DNA from: Desulfovibrionales bacterium GWA2_65_9
Lineage (GTDB): Bacteria; Desulfobacterota; Desulfovibrionia; Desulfovibrionales; Desulfovibrionaceae
Length of the DNA stretch: 9,277 nt
Direction: 5' to 3'
NCBI GenBank assembly: GCA_001799475.1
Contig: MGTN01000029.1
Location: forward strand, 1-9,277
Shown: piece after piece, positions 1 through 7,465 of the stretch
Position numbering within the stretch: position 1 is the stretch's first letter
Layout of the letters: every line of letters starts with the position of its first letter
Made by a program: the position numbers and the translations under genes
Notes under the pieces: generated by a model
Told to the model about the DNA's origin: nothing
Seen by the model: the letters and a program-made list of their open reading frames with translations, nothing else
Database searches by the model: none

Positions 1-1
1 T

Positions 2-442
2 GGCTGGTGCGTGGTCGACGACACCTACAACGCCAACCCGCTGTCCATGCGCCGCAGCCTGGAAGCCGCCCGGCTCCTGGCCGGGGACGCACCCCTGGTG
101 CTGGTCCTGGGCGACATGAAGGAGCTGGGCGCTGGTGCGGCCAAGGCCCACGAGGAGCTGGGCGCGGCCCTGCCGGGCTTGAAGCCGACGGCCGTGTTCT
201 TCCAGGGCGAGTTCGCCGCTGATGTGGAGCGAGGGGCTCACGGTGCGGGCGGGTCGGTGGCAGTCACAAAAATTTCCGAGCCCGCTGTCGTGCTGGCGCA
301 GCTGAACGCCGCCAAGAACGGAACTCGCGGCGTAGTCCTGGTCAAGGGCTCACGCTCCTGCCGCATGGAGCTCTACGCCCAGGCGCTCCTGGCCGGGCTC
401 AAGAACGTGGACAACGACTCCGCGAAAGGCGGCCGCCCATGA
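2..442 (+). CDS. murF: UDP-N-acetylmuramoyl-tripeptide--D-alanyl-D-alanine ligase, C-terminal part (5' end outside window)
   Basis: MurF is the cytoplasmic ATP-dependent ligase that adds D-Ala-D-Ala to UDP-MurNAc-tripeptide, the last soluble step of peptidoglycan precursor synthesis. Only the final 146 codons are present; the reading frame is open from base 2 and the gene begins upstream. The fragment starts just before the family motif DDTYNANP (bases 17-40), which opens the C-terminal Mur ligase domain. It continues with a VLVLGDMKELG segment (bases 98-130) and the closing VLVKGSR motif (bases 337-357) followed by ME. These are characteristic of MurF and distinguish it from MurC, MurD and MurE. 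The apparent GTG at base 11 is an internal Val codon, not a start. The stop overlaps the mraY start in an ATGA, so the two are probably translationally coupled. No frameshift is seen. Identity is nearly certain from motifs and from the following mraY. Confidence 0.96.
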   Translation, partial: GWCVVDDTYNANPLSMRRSLEAARLLAGDAPLVLVLGDMKELGAGAAKAHEELGAALPGLKPTAVFFQGEFAADVERGAHGAGGSVAVTKISEPAVVLAQLNAAKNGTRGVVLVKGSRSCRMELYAQALLAGLKNVDNDSAKGGRP

Positions 443-1515
443 TCTATCATCTCCTCTACCCCCTTGCGGCCAAGTTCACGCTGTTCAACGTCGTGCGCTA
501 CATCACCTTCCGCAGCGTCTATGCGCTGTTGACCGCGCTGGTGATCTCCATCCTCCTCGGGCCGAAGCTCATCGAGTGGCTCAAAGCCCTGCGCTGCCGC
601 CAGCACATCCTGGAAGAGGTAGCCTGCCATCAGGCCAAGGAAGGCACCCCGACCATGGGCGGCCTGCTCATCGGCGTGTCGCTGATCTCGAGCGTGCTGC
701 TCTGGGGCGACCTGACCAACGCCTACATCTGGCTGACGCTCTACGTCTTCGTGGGCTTCGGGGCCGTGGGCTTCTGGGACGACTACACCAAGGTGGTCAA
801 GAAGCAGAACAAGGGCATCTCCCCGCGCGCCAAGCTGGCCGGGCAGGTCTTCGTGGCCGGGTCGGCCATCGCGCTGCTTATTTTCCAGCCCGCGTACTCC
901 ACACAACTCGCGGTGCCCTTCTTCAAGAACATCCACCCGGACCTGGGCCTGTTCTACCTGCCCTTCGCCGTGCTGGTGCTGGTGGGGGCATCAAACGCCG
1001 TGAACCTGACCGACGGGCTGGACGGCCTGGCCATCGGCCCGCTGGTGGTCTCCGCAGCCTGCTTCGCCATCTTCATCTACGCCGCAGGCAACGCGGTCAT
1101 CTCCGCGTACCTGAACATCACGCCCGTGCCCGGCGTGGGCGAGGTGACGGTGTTCTGCGGCGCTCTCGTGGGCGCGGGCCTGGGCTTCCTCTGGTTCAAC
1201 GCCTACCCGGCCCAGGTGTTCATGGGCGACGTGGGCTCGCTCTCGCTCGGCGGCACGCTCGGCTTCATCGCCGTGCTGGCCAAGCAGGAGCTTGTGCTGG
1301 CCCTGGTCGGCGGCGTCTTCGTGTTCGAAACCCTCTCGGTGATCCTCCAGGTGGGCTACTTCAAGATGAGCGGCGGCAAGCGCATCTTCCGCATGGCCCC
1401 GCTGCACCACCACTTCGAGCTCAAGGGCATCCCCGAGTCCAAGATCATCATCCGGTTCTGGATCCTCTCCATTCTCATGGCCCTCATGGCCCTGAGCACG
1501 CTGAAGTTGCGCTAG
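439..1515 (+). CDS. mraY: Phospho-N-acetylmuramoyl-pentapeptide-transferase (lipid I synthase)
   Basis: MraY transfers phospho-MurNAc-pentapeptide from UDP to undecaprenyl phosphate in the inner membrane, giving lipid I. The 358-residue length is normal for the family. The sequence is strongly hydrophobic with about ten predicted membrane segments. Diagnostic motifs are GTPTMGG (residues 69-75), the acidic pair in GFWDDYTK (Asp114, Asp115), NLTDGLDGLA (189-198), FMGDVGSLSLGG (261-272, Asp264) and PLHHHFE (321-327, the triple-His loop). These Asp and His residues correspond to the Mg-dependent active site known for MraY. The loop before GTPTMGG reads EEVACHQAKE, whereas many MraY proteins have a Gly-Pro-x-x-His form here; the His and Lys are kept. 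The ATG overlaps the murF stop, with a moderate purine-rich Shine-Dalgarno AAAGG at 425-429. murD follows closely. Confidence 0.98.
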   Translation: MIYHLLYPLAAKFTLFNVVRYITFRSVYALLTALVISILLGPKLIEWLKALRCRQHILEEVACHQAKEGTPTMGGLLIGVSLISSVLLWGDLTNAYIWLTLYVFVGFGAVGFWDDYTKVVKKQNKGISPRAKLAGQVFVAGSAIALLIFQPAYSTQLAVPFFKNIHPDLGLFYLPFAVLVLVGASNAVNLTDGLDGLAIGPLVVSAACFAIFIYAAGNAVISAYLNITPVPGVGEVTVFCGALVGAGLGFLWFNAYPAQVFMGDVGSLSLGGTLGFIAVLAKQELVLALVGGVFVFETLSVILQVGYFKMSGGKRIFRMAPLHHHFELKGIPESKIIIRFWILSILMALMALSTLKLR

Positions 1516-1519
1516 GTGG
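1514..1519 (+). promoter_or_regulatory. Shine-Dalgarno site deciding the murD start
   Basis: AGGTGG lies 5 bases before ATG 1525 and overlaps the mraY stop codon. It is close to the consensus AGGAGG. The competing GTG at 1516 lies inside this element and has no ribosome binding site of its own, so the site favours ATG 1525. Confidence 0.65.
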
Positions 1520-1524
1520 CGGGC

Positions 1525-2877
1525 ATGAACAGAAAACGTGACCTCTTGAAAAGTCTAAAGATTTTCGAGAACCGCCTCGTGGTCGTGGTCGGCGCGGGCG
1601 TTTCCGGCCTGGCCGCGTGCCGCTTCCTGCTCACCCTGGGGGCAACCGTGCGTCTGGTGGATGCCAAGGCGGACCTGTCCCAGGACGTGCTCCTGAAGGT
1701 CACGCAGAACCCCTCTGCCGCCGGGCTGACCCTTGAGGCCGGGCCGCACACGGCGGCCCAATTCGCCGATGCGCACCTGGTGGTGCTCTCCCCCGGCGTG
1801 CCGGTGAAGAAGCTCGCGGCCGTGCTGGCAAACGTCGAACCCTGGCGCGTGGTGGCCGAGATGGAGTTCGCCTCCTGGTTCCTGGACGAGCCGGTCATCG
1901 CCATCACCGGCACCAACGGCAAGACCACCACCACCACGTTGGTCGGCCACATCTTGCAGCACGCTGGCCTCGTGCCCTTTGTCGGCGGCAACATCGGCAC
2001 GCCGCTGTGCGAGTACCTCATGGGCGAAACGCCAGCCGACGTGCTGGTCATCGAGATCTCCAGCTTCCAGCTCCAGAACTGCCGGACCTTCGCCCCACGC
2101 GTGGCGGCCCTGCTCAACTTCTCGGCCAACCACCTGGACTACCACCTGGACATGGAGGAGTACCTGGCGGCCAAGCTGAACCTTTTCGCCCGGCAGGACC
2201 ACGGCGCTAACGCCATCGCGCCGGAGTGCATGCGCGCCGAGTTGGAGGCCCGGAATTTCACCAAGGCCCAGCGCGACTACTTCACCGCGGACACCGATTT
2301 CGATTGCCCGGGCCTGCCCGGCCTGCACAACCGCGAGAACATCGCCGCAGCCTGGCGCATGGTGCGGCCCTTCGGCGTCACCGAGGCCCAGGCGCGCGCG
2401 GCCATTGCCAATTTCCGCGCACTGCCGCACCGCATCGAGCCCGTGGGCGTGGCTGCCGGGGTGCTCTTCGTCAACGACTCCAAGGCCACCACACTGGACT
2501 CCGTGGCTGCGGCGGTGAAGAGCCTTGACCGCCCGGTGCGCCTGCTCATGGGCGGGGTGTTCAAGGGCGGCGTGGTCGCGGACATCCTGCCGGCCCTGAA
2601 GGAGCGTGTGGTTTCCGTGGGCCTGTTCGGCGCCAGCCGCGAGGTCTTCGAGCCCGTTCTCGCCCCGCACTTCCCTGTGAGTTGGGACCAGACCCTCGAA
2701 GAGGCCGTGCGCCGCCAGTTCGCCCAGGCCAAGCCCGGCGACGCGATCCTGCTCTCCCCGGCCACGGCCAGCTTCGACGCCTATTCCGGCTACACCGAGC
2801 GCGGGCGCGACTTCGCGCGCGTTGCAGCGGCCCTGGCCGACGAACAGGGCGCGCCGAACACGGAGGTGCGCCCATGA
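1525..2877 (+). CDS. murD: UDP-N-acetylmuramoylalanine--D-glutamate ligase
   Basis: MurD adds D-glutamate to UDP-MurNAc-L-Ala in the cytoplasm using ATP. The protein is 450 residues from the chosen ATG, near the usual 430-460. The N-terminal Rossmann-like domain carries VVVGAGVSGLAA (20-31). The central ATPase domain has the P-loop GTNGKTTTT (129-137), GGNIG (154-158) and NFSANHLDYH (198-207), whose His is the family metal-site residue. The C-terminal domain has NDSKATT (317-323), MGGVFKG (342-348) and LLSPATASFDAY (409-420) followed by ERG. These features separate MurD from MurC, MurE and MurF. A GTG at 1516 directly after the mraY stop would give three more residues. I prefer ATG 1525 because AGGTGG at 1514-1519 is well spaced to it. 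The stretch between the NHLDYH motif and HNRENIAAAW (about residues 210-277) looks shorter than in E. coli MurD. The stop overlaps ftsW in an ATGA. Confidence 0.97.
   Translation: MNRKRDLLKSLKIFENRLVVVVGAGVSGLAACRFLLTLGATVRLVDAKADLSQDVLLKVTQNPSAAGLTLEAGPHTAAQFADAHLVVLSPGVPVKKLAAVLANVEPWRVVAEMEFASWFLDEPVIAITGTNGKTTTTTLVGHILQHAGLVPFVGGNIGTPLCEYLMGETPADVLVIEISSFQLQNCRTFAPRVAALLNFSANHLDYHLDMEEYLAAKLNLFARQDHGANAIAPECMRAELEARNFTKAQRDYFTADTDFDCPGLPGLHNRENIAAAWRMVRPFGVTEAQARAAIANFRALPHRIEPVGVAAGVLFVNDSKATTLDSVAAAVKSLDRPVRLLMGGVFKGGVVADILPALKERVVSVGLFGASREVFEPVLAPHFPVSWDQTLEEAVRRQFAQAKPGDAILLSPATASFDAYSGYTERGRDFARVAAALADEQGAPNTEVRP
2862..2866 (+). promoter_or_regulatory. Shine-Dalgarno site deciding the ftsW start
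   Basis: GGAGG lies inside the last codons of murD, 7 bases before ATG 2874. It supports this start over any in-frame start further upstream. Confidence 0.75.
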
Positions 2878-3983
2878 ACCAGCGCCGGGGCACCCAGTAC
2901 TATCCCATGGACTACTGGCTCCTGTTCGCTGCCATCCTGCTGGCGGGCATCGGGCTGATCATGGTCTTTTCCAGTTCGGGCATGATGGCCGAGCGCTTCT
3001 ACCAGGACAAGTACCTGTTCTTCAAAAAGCAGGCGATCTTCTTCGTGGTCGGCACTGCGGTGATGATCTTCTGCGCGCGCGTGAACCGCAAGTTCTTCTA
3101 CGACCTGACCTACGTCTGGATGTTCTTGGCCATTCTGCTGCTGGCCTTGTGCCTGGTCTTCGGCACCACGGCGGGCGGCGCCAAGCGCTGGATCCGCCTG
3201 GGGCCTGTCTCATTGCAGCCGCTGGAATTCGCCAAGCCTGCGCTGGTGCTTTACCTGGCCTATTTCTTCGCCCGCAAGCAGGAGATCATGCAGGTCAAGA
3301 CCTTCAGCGTGGGCTTCATCCCGCCCTTTGCGGCCACGGGCGTCATGAGCCTGCTGCTGCTGCTGCAGCCCGACTTCGGCGGGGCCATGCTCCTGGCCAT
3401 CCTGCTCATGTTCATGTGCCTGGCCGGCGGCACGCGGGTCATCTACCTCCTGGGCGCGTTCCTCGCGGGCGGCTGGGGCGGCTGGCTGCTCATCGCCTCC
3501 TCGCCCTACCGGCTCAAGCGCTGGACGGCCTTCCTGGACCCCTTCGCCACGGCCAAGACCACGGGCTATCAGCTGGTGCAGTCGCTCTACGCCTTCGGCT
3601 CCGGCCAGTTCTTCGGCGCAGGGCTGGGCGCGGGCAAACAGAAGCTGCTCTTCCTGCCCGAGGCCCACAACGACTTCATCATGGCCGTGGTGGGCGAGGA
3701 GCTGGGCTTCCTGGGCCTGTCGCTGGTGCTGCTGCTCATGGGCTTTTTGTTCCTGCGGGCCTTCCGCGTGGCCTTCCTCCAGGAAGACCTCATGGACCGC
3801 CTCACGGCCTTCGGCATGACCATCGTGCTGGTCCTGGGCGCCTGCATGAACCTGGCCGTGGTGCTCGGCACCGTGCCGCCCAAGGGCGTGCCCATGCCCT
3901 TCATCAGCTACGGTGGCAGCTCGCTCATCGTGTCCTTCATCTGCGTCGGCATACTCCTCAACCTGTCGAGGAACCGGACATGA
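2874..3983 (+). CDS. ftsW: SEDS-family septal peptidoglycan glycosyltransferase FtsW
   Basis: FtsW is a polytopic inner-membrane protein of the SEDS family. It polymerises lipid II into glycan at the division septum together with its cognate class B PBP (FtsI), which is not in this window. The 369-residue protein has about ten hydrophobic segments, beginning at residues 15-35. Family motifs seen are GAKRWIRLG (102-110), LQPLEF (114-119), LQPDFGGAM (164-172), SPYRLKRW (210-217), GYQLVQS (231-237), EAHNDFI (263-269, with Asp267 at the position of the essential SEDS aspartate), GEELG (274-278) and the GTVPPKGVPMPFISYGGSS signature (332-350). RodA is the main alternative, but position between murD and murG is typical of ftsW. 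The frame is open upstream into murD, but ATG 2874 is chosen because GGAGG at 2862-2866 precedes it by 7 bases and it overlaps the murD stop by ATGA. The upstream extension would be Arg- and Pro-rich and unlike the family. Confidence 0.97.
   Translation: MNQRRGTQYYPMDYWLLFAAILLAGIGLIMVFSSSGMMAERFYQDKYLFFKKQAIFFVVGTAVMIFCARVNRKFFYDLTYVWMFLAILLLALCLVFGTTAGGAKRWIRLGPVSLQPLEFAKPALVLYLAYFFARKQEIMQVKTFSVGFIPPFAATGVMSLLLLLQPDFGGAMLLAILLMFMCLAGGTRVIYLLGAFLAGGWGGWLLIASSPYRLKRWTAFLDPFATAKTTGYQLVQSLYAFGSGQFFGAGLGAGKQKLLFLPEAHNDFIMAVVGEELGFLGLSLVLLLMGFLFLRAFRVAFLQEDLMDRLTAFGMTIVLVLGACMNLAVVLGTVPPKGVPMPFISYGGSSLIVSFICVGILLNLSRNRT
3968..3972 (+). promoter_or_regulatory. Shine-Dalgarno site deciding the murG start
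   Basis: GAGGA within the last codons of ftsW lies 7 bases before ATG 3980. It fixes the murG start within a reading frame that is open far upstream. Confidence 0.7.
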
Positions 3984-5068
3984 GCGCAGCACAGCACATT
4001 TCCCGTCTGGTGGTCACCACCGGAGGCACCGGGGGGCACATCTTCCCGGCGCTGGCCGTGGCCGCCGAGGTGCGTCGCCGCGACCCCGAAGCCCGCGTGC
4101 TTTTCCTGGGCGGAAGCGGTCCCGAGGGCGAACTGGCGCACAGGGCCGGGCTCTCCTTCGAGGCGCTGCCCGCCAGCGGCGTGCTGGGCAAGGGCGTCAA
4201 GGCGCTGCTGGCCACGGTCTGGGTGGGCAAGGGCGTTATCCTGGCCACGCGCGCGCTCCGGCACTTCAAGCCCCAGGTGGTTATCGGCTTTGGCGGGTAC
4301 GCGGGCTTCTGCCCGGTGCTGGCCGCAGCGCTTCTGGGCATCCCCACGGCGGTACACGAGCAGAACTCCGTGCCCGGCGTCACCAACCGCACCTTGGGCA
4401 AGCTGGTCAAGCGCGTGTTCGTGTCCTTCGAGGAACGCCACAACTATTTCTCCCCGGCCAAGACCATGCGCACCGGCAACCCTGTGCGCGCGGAGATCGC
4501 CAGGGTGGACCGCACGCCCGGCGCGAACCGCAACCTGCTGGTGCTGGGCGGCAGCCAAGGCGCCAAGGGCTTAAGCGACCTCGTGGTGGCCGCCCTGCCG
4601 CAGCTTTTGTCCGCGCGGGTGCACATCCTGCACCAGGCTGGCCGGGCCGATGTCGAGCGCATCAAGAGCGCCTACCTCGCCGCCGGTGCCGACGACAGCC
4701 AGGTTCAGGGCTTTGTGGAGGACATGGCCGGGGCCTACGCCTGGGCCGATCTGGCCCTGTGCCGGGCCGGGGCCTCGACGATTTTCGAACTGGCCGCCAC
4801 AGGCACCCCCTCAGTGCTGGTGCCCTTCCCCTTTGCCGCCCACGACCACCAGCGCGTCAACGCCCAACACCTGGAGTCCCTGGGCGCGTCCATCCTGGCC
4901 GACCAGGACCTGCTGAGCGGGCCGGCCCTGGCGGACATCCTCCTGGGGCTTCTGGGCGACGGCGCGAGGCTCGGCTCCATGGGCCGCGCAGCCAAGGACT
5001 TTGCCCAACCGGACGCCGCAGCGCGCATCGTCGACGGGCTGGAAGAGCTCTGCCGCCAGGCAGCTTAG
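3980..5068 (+). CDS. murG: UDP-N-acetylglucosamine--N-acetylmuramyl-(pentapeptide) pyrophosphoryl-undecaprenol N-acetylglucosamine transferase (lipid II synthase)
   Basis: MurG is the GT28-family peripheral membrane enzyme that transfers GlcNAc from UDP-GlcNAc to lipid I on the cytoplasmic face of the inner membrane, producing lipid II. The 362-residue length matches the family. The N-terminal acceptor domain carries the Gly-rich loop TTGGTGGHIFPALA (13-26, with His20), FGGYAGF (104-110) and HEQNSVPG (126-133). The C-terminal donor domain carries LGGSQGA (189-195), GFVEDM (244-249), CRAGASTIFEL (261-271, Glu270 at the nucleotide-sugar binding position) and the PFPFAAHDHQ stretch (282-291). 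ATG 3980 is chosen because GAGGA at 3968-3972 precedes it by 7 bases and it overlaps the ftsW stop by ATGA. The frame is open upstream through ftsW, but that part has no resemblance to MurG. A 15-base gap separates it from murC. Confidence 0.98.
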   Translation: MSAAQHISRLVVTTGGTGGHIFPALAVAAEVRRRDPEARVLFLGGSGPEGELAHRAGLSFEALPASGVLGKGVKALLATVWVGKGVILATRALRHFKPQVVIGFGGYAGFCPVLAAALLGIPTAVHEQNSVPGVTNRTLGKLVKRVFVSFEERHNYFSPAKTMRTGNPVRAEIARVDRTPGANRNLLVLGGSQGAKGLSDLVVAALPQLLSARVHILHQAGRADVERIKSAYLAAGADDSQVQGFVEDMAGAYAWADLALCRAGASTIFELAATGTPSVLVPFPFAAHDHQRVNAQHLESLGASILADQDLLSGPALADILLGLLGDGARLGSMGRAAKDFAQPDAAARIVDGLEELCRQAA

Positions 5069-5071
5069 AGA

Positions 5072-5076
5072 GAGGA
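5072..5076 (+). promoter_or_regulatory. Shine-Dalgarno site of murC
   Basis: GAGGA in the short murG-murC gap lies 7 bases before ATG 5084. The in-frame ATG at 5135 (Met18), nearer the conserved GIGGAGMSG motif, has no comparable site upstream, so the longer form of MurC is preferred. Confidence 0.75.
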
Positions 5077-5083
5077 CAGGAAG

Positions 5084-6532
5084 ATGACAGAGACAACCAA
5101 GATCGCAGTCCCCGGCCGCAGCGCCAGCCCGGCCATGTACAGCCGCGTCTCCACCGTGCACATGGTGGGCATCGGCGGCGCAGGCATGAGCGGCATCGCC
5201 GAGGTGCTGCTGAACATGGGCTTCACCGTCACCGGCTCGGACATGGCCGCAGGCAGCGCCGTGCACCGCCTGAAGAAGCTCGGCGCGCAGGTGTACATCG
5301 GCCACGGGGCCGACAACGTGGGCCGGGCCGATGTGGTGGTCAAGTCCACGGCCATCCAGGACCTGAACCCGGAGCTGGTGCGCGCCCGCGAGCTCTCCAT
5401 CCCCATCATCCCGCGCGCGGAGATGCTGGCCGAGCTCATGCGCATGCGCACCGGCATCGCCGTGGCCGGAACCCACGGCAAGACCACCACGACCTCGCTT
5501 CTGGCGACCATCTTCACAGAGGCGGGGCTCGACCCCACCGTGATCATCGGCGGACGGCTGAACACCTACGGCAGCAACGCGCGCCTGGGCGAGGGCGAAT
5601 TCCTCATCGCCGAGGCCGACGAGTCCGACGGCTCGTTCCTCTGCCTCTCGCCCATCATGACCGTAGTCACCAATGTGGACAAGGACCACATGGACTTCTA
5701 CCCGGACATGGCGGCCATCGACCGCTCCTTCACCACCTTCATGAACTCCATCCCCTTCTACGGGGTCAACGTGGTCTGCGGCGACGACCCCGGCGTGCTG
5801 CGCCTGCTGCCGCAGATCAAACGCCCCTGCCTGACCTATGGCCTGGGCAAGAAGAACCGCCTGCGCGGCCAGATCGTGGCCACCAGCCTGCGCAGCATCT
5901 TCGAGGTGACCCTGGACAACGAGCCCTGGGCTCAGGTGACACTCGCCCATCCGGGCCTGCACAACGTGCTGAACTCCCTTGGCGCCATCGGCGTAGCCAT
6001 CGAGGCCGGGCTGCCCAAGGAGGCCATCCTGCGCGGCCTGGCCAATTTCGGCGGCGTGGGCCGCAGGTTCGAGCGCAAGGGCGAACGCGGCGGCGTGCTC
6101 GTGGTCGACGACTACGGCCACCACCCGGCGGAGATCAAGGCCACGCTGGAAACCGCCCGCGCCTGCTACCCCGACCGCAGGCTCGTGGTGGCCTTCCAGC
6201 CGCACCGTTTTTCCCGCACGCAGGCCCTGTTCGGCGAATTCTGCACCGTGTTCACCCAGGCCGACCTGCTGCTCCTGACCGAGATCTACCCGGCCAGCGA
6301 GGCCCCCATTCCGGGCGTCAACGGGATGTCCCTGGCTCAGGGCATCAAGCAGGTCAGCAAGACCAAGGTGCGCTTCTTCCCGGACTTCGCGGGCATCGAG
6401 CGCCAGCTGAAAGATATTTTGAAGCCCGGCGATCTGTTCCTGACCCTGGGGGCCGGGAGCATCTGGAAGATCGGCGAATTCTGGCTGAACGAACCCGAGA
6501 ACGAGCCCGTGCACGTCACGGCCGAGGCCTAG
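5084..6532 (+). CDS. murC: UDP-N-acetylmuramate--L-alanine ligase
   Basis: MurC is the first Mur ligase; it joins L-alanine to UDP-MurNAc with ATP in the cytoplasm. The 482-residue length is within the family range (about 450-490). The N-terminal UDP-binding domain has HMVGIGGAGMSGIAE (26-40). The central domain has the P-loop GTHGKTTTT (129-137), whose Thr-His-Gly form is typical of MurC and Mpl rather than MurD, MurE or MurF. It also has EADESDGSF (177-185) and NVDKDHMDFY (197-206). The C-terminal domain has GRRFE (326-330), VDDYGHHP (341-348), FQPHRFSRT (371-379) and LGAGSIWKIG (455-464). The first 20 or so residues before the nucleotide-binding motif are polar and not conserved in my recollection of the family. 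Mpl is the alternative, but position between murG and murB makes MurC clear. The stop is 6 bases before murB. Confidence 0.98.
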   Translation: MTETTKIAVPGRSASPAMYSRVSTVHMVGIGGAGMSGIAEVLLNMGFTVTGSDMAAGSAVHRLKKLGAQVYIGHGADNVGRADVVVKSTAIQDLNPELVRARELSIPIIPRAEMLAELMRMRTGIAVAGTHGKTTTTSLLATIFTEAGLDPTVIIGGRLNTYGSNARLGEGEFLIAEADESDGSFLCLSPIMTVVTNVDKDHMDFYPDMAAIDRSFTTFMNSIPFYGVNVVCGDDPGVLRLLPQIKRPCLTYGLGKKNRLRGQIVATSLRSIFEVTLDNEPWAQVTLAHPGLHNVLNSLGAIGVAIEAGLPKEAILRGLANFGGVGRRFERKGERGGVLVVDDYGHHPAEIKATLETARACYPDRRLVVAFQPHRFSRTQALFGEFCTVFTQADLLLLTEIYPASEAPIPGVNGMSLAQGIKQVSKTKVRFFPDFAGIERQLKDILKPGDLFLTLGAGSIWKIGEFWLNEPENEPVHVTAEA

Positions 6533-6534
6533 GA
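6531..6534 (+). promoter_or_regulatory. Shine-Dalgarno site of murB, overlapping the murC stop
   Basis: AGGA shares two bases with the murC TAG stop and lies 4 bases before ATG 6539. The close packing suggests that ribosomes ending murC reinitiate on murB. Confidence 0.55.
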
Positions 6535-6538
6535 ACCA

Positions 6539-7465
6539 ATGCCCCTGACCATCGCGCACGACACGCTCCTTTGCGAGCGCACCACCCTCCGGCTGGGCGG
6601 CCCTGCCCTGGCCGAGGCCGTGGTCTCGTGCGCGGCGGGCCTGGACGAGCTGGCGCGCGTCCTGCCCGGCCTGGGCGGTCTGCCGGGTCTGGGCGGACAG
6701 GCCCTGGCCCTGGGCGCGGGCAGCAACATCCTGGCTGCGGACGGTCCCCACGCATTGGTGCTGGTGCGCGCTGCAAATAACGCCGCCCCGCAGATTTCCA
6801 CGCAGGCTGACGGCGTCACCCCCGGTGCGTTCATCGTCCGCGCTGGCGCGGGCCTGCGCCTGCCCAGGCTCCTGGGCTTCTGCCAGCGCGCCGGTCTTTC
6901 CGGGCTGGAGGGCCTCACCGGCGTGCCGGGCCGCATCGGCGGCAGCGTGGCCATGAACGCGGGCTCCTACGGCGTGGAACTGGGTGCGCTTCTGACCCGG
7001 GTGCGCCTCTGGACCCCCGAAGGCGGGCTCATCTGGCGCGCGGCCCAGGACTGCGCCTTTGGTTACCGGCATTTCGACCCGCGCATGGGTGGCGGCTTCT
7101 GGATGGTCTGGGAGGCCGAGTTCGCCCTGAACGCGGACCAGCCCTTTGCCATCCGCAAACGCATGGAGACCGTCTACGCCAGGAAGAAGGCCAGCCAGCC
7201 CGTCACGGCCAGAAGCGCGGGCTGCGTGTTCAAGAACCCCGAGGGGCTCGCCCCTGGCACCAGCGCAGGCCGCCTGCTCGACGAAGCCGGACTGAGGGGC
7301 AAGCGTCTGGGCGGCATGGCCTTCTCCACCGTGCATGCGAATTTCCTGGTCAACAAGGGTGGCGGCACGGCCGCGCAGGCCCTGGAGCTTTTGGAGTACG
7401 GCCGGGCCACGGTCTTCGACCGGTTTAATCTGAACCTTGAAACCGAAGTGGTGGTGCTCGGATGA
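6539..7465 (+). CDS. murB: UDP-N-acetylenolpyruvoylglucosamine reductase
   Basis: MurB is the FAD- and NADPH-dependent cytoplasmic enzyme that reduces UDP-GlcNAc-enolpyruvate to UDP-MurNAc, the substrate of MurC encoded just upstream. The protein is 308 residues. The FAD-binding part shows TTLRLGGPA (15-23), LGAGSNIL (58-65) and LTGVPGRIGGSVAMNAGSYG (126-145). FGYRHF (174-179) holds Tyr176 and Arg177. The C-terminal substrate domain has KKASQP (216-221), SAGCVFKNP (226-234), where Ser226 sits at the catalytic proton-donor position, and HANFLVN (266-272). A Glu near the end (301 or 303) fits the conserved C-terminal Glu. The HANF motif and short length suggest type II MurB (lacking the E. coli-type insertion); that subtype call is inference. 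Residues 42-53 are a doubled LPGLGG. AGGA at 6531-6534 overlaps the murC stop and precedes ATG 6539. The stop overlaps ftsQ. Confidence 0.96.
   Translation: MPLTIAHDTLLCERTTLRLGGPALAEAVVSCAAGLDELARVLPGLGGLPGLGGQALALGAGSNILAADGPHALVLVRAANNAAPQISTQADGVTPGAFIVRAGAGLRLPRLLGFCQRAGLSGLEGLTGVPGRIGGSVAMNAGSYGVELGALLTRVRLWTPEGGLIWRAAQDCAFGYRHFDPRMGGGFWMVWEAEFALNADQPFAIRKRMETVYARKKASQPVTARSAGCVFKNPEGLAPGTSAGRLLDEAGLRGKRLGGMAFSTVHANFLVNKGGGTAAQALELLEYGRATVFDRFNLNLETEVVVLG
6662..6697 (+). repeat. Tandem 18-base in-frame duplication within murB
   Basis: Bases 6662-6679 and 6680-6697 are adjacent copies that differ at three positions, all third codon bases. Both encode Leu-Pro-Gly-Leu-Gly-Gly (MurB residues 42-47 and 48-53). 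It lies in a variable stretch just before the conserved GAGSN motif, so it probably lengthens a loop without affecting catalysis. Confidence 0.75.

Noticed and set aside
2682..2873. Upstream extension of the ftsW frame inside murD
   Set aside because: The translated extension is Arg- and Pro-rich and unlike FtsW. ATG 2874 has a good Shine-Dalgarno site and the usual stop-start overlap.
2822..3979. Upstream extension of the murG frame through ftsW (would give a 748-residue protein)
   Set aside because: MurG motifs begin only after ATG 3980 and the resulting 362 residues are full length. The extension is a shifted frame of ftsW, not a fusion.
3913..6780. A 955-residue open frame on the plus strand across the end of ftsW, murG, murC and the start of murB
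   Set aside because: It is a shifted frame of genes with clear motifs, and its product is an Arg/Gly/Pro/His-rich string with no domain. It is an artefact of high GC.
4811..7336. An 841-residue open frame on the minus strand opposite murG, murC and murB
   Set aside because: It runs antisense to three clear genes, is rich in Ala, Gly, His, Gln and Val with no recognisable domain, and is explained by the strong third-position GC bias of the + strand genes, which makes stop codons rare on the opposite strand.
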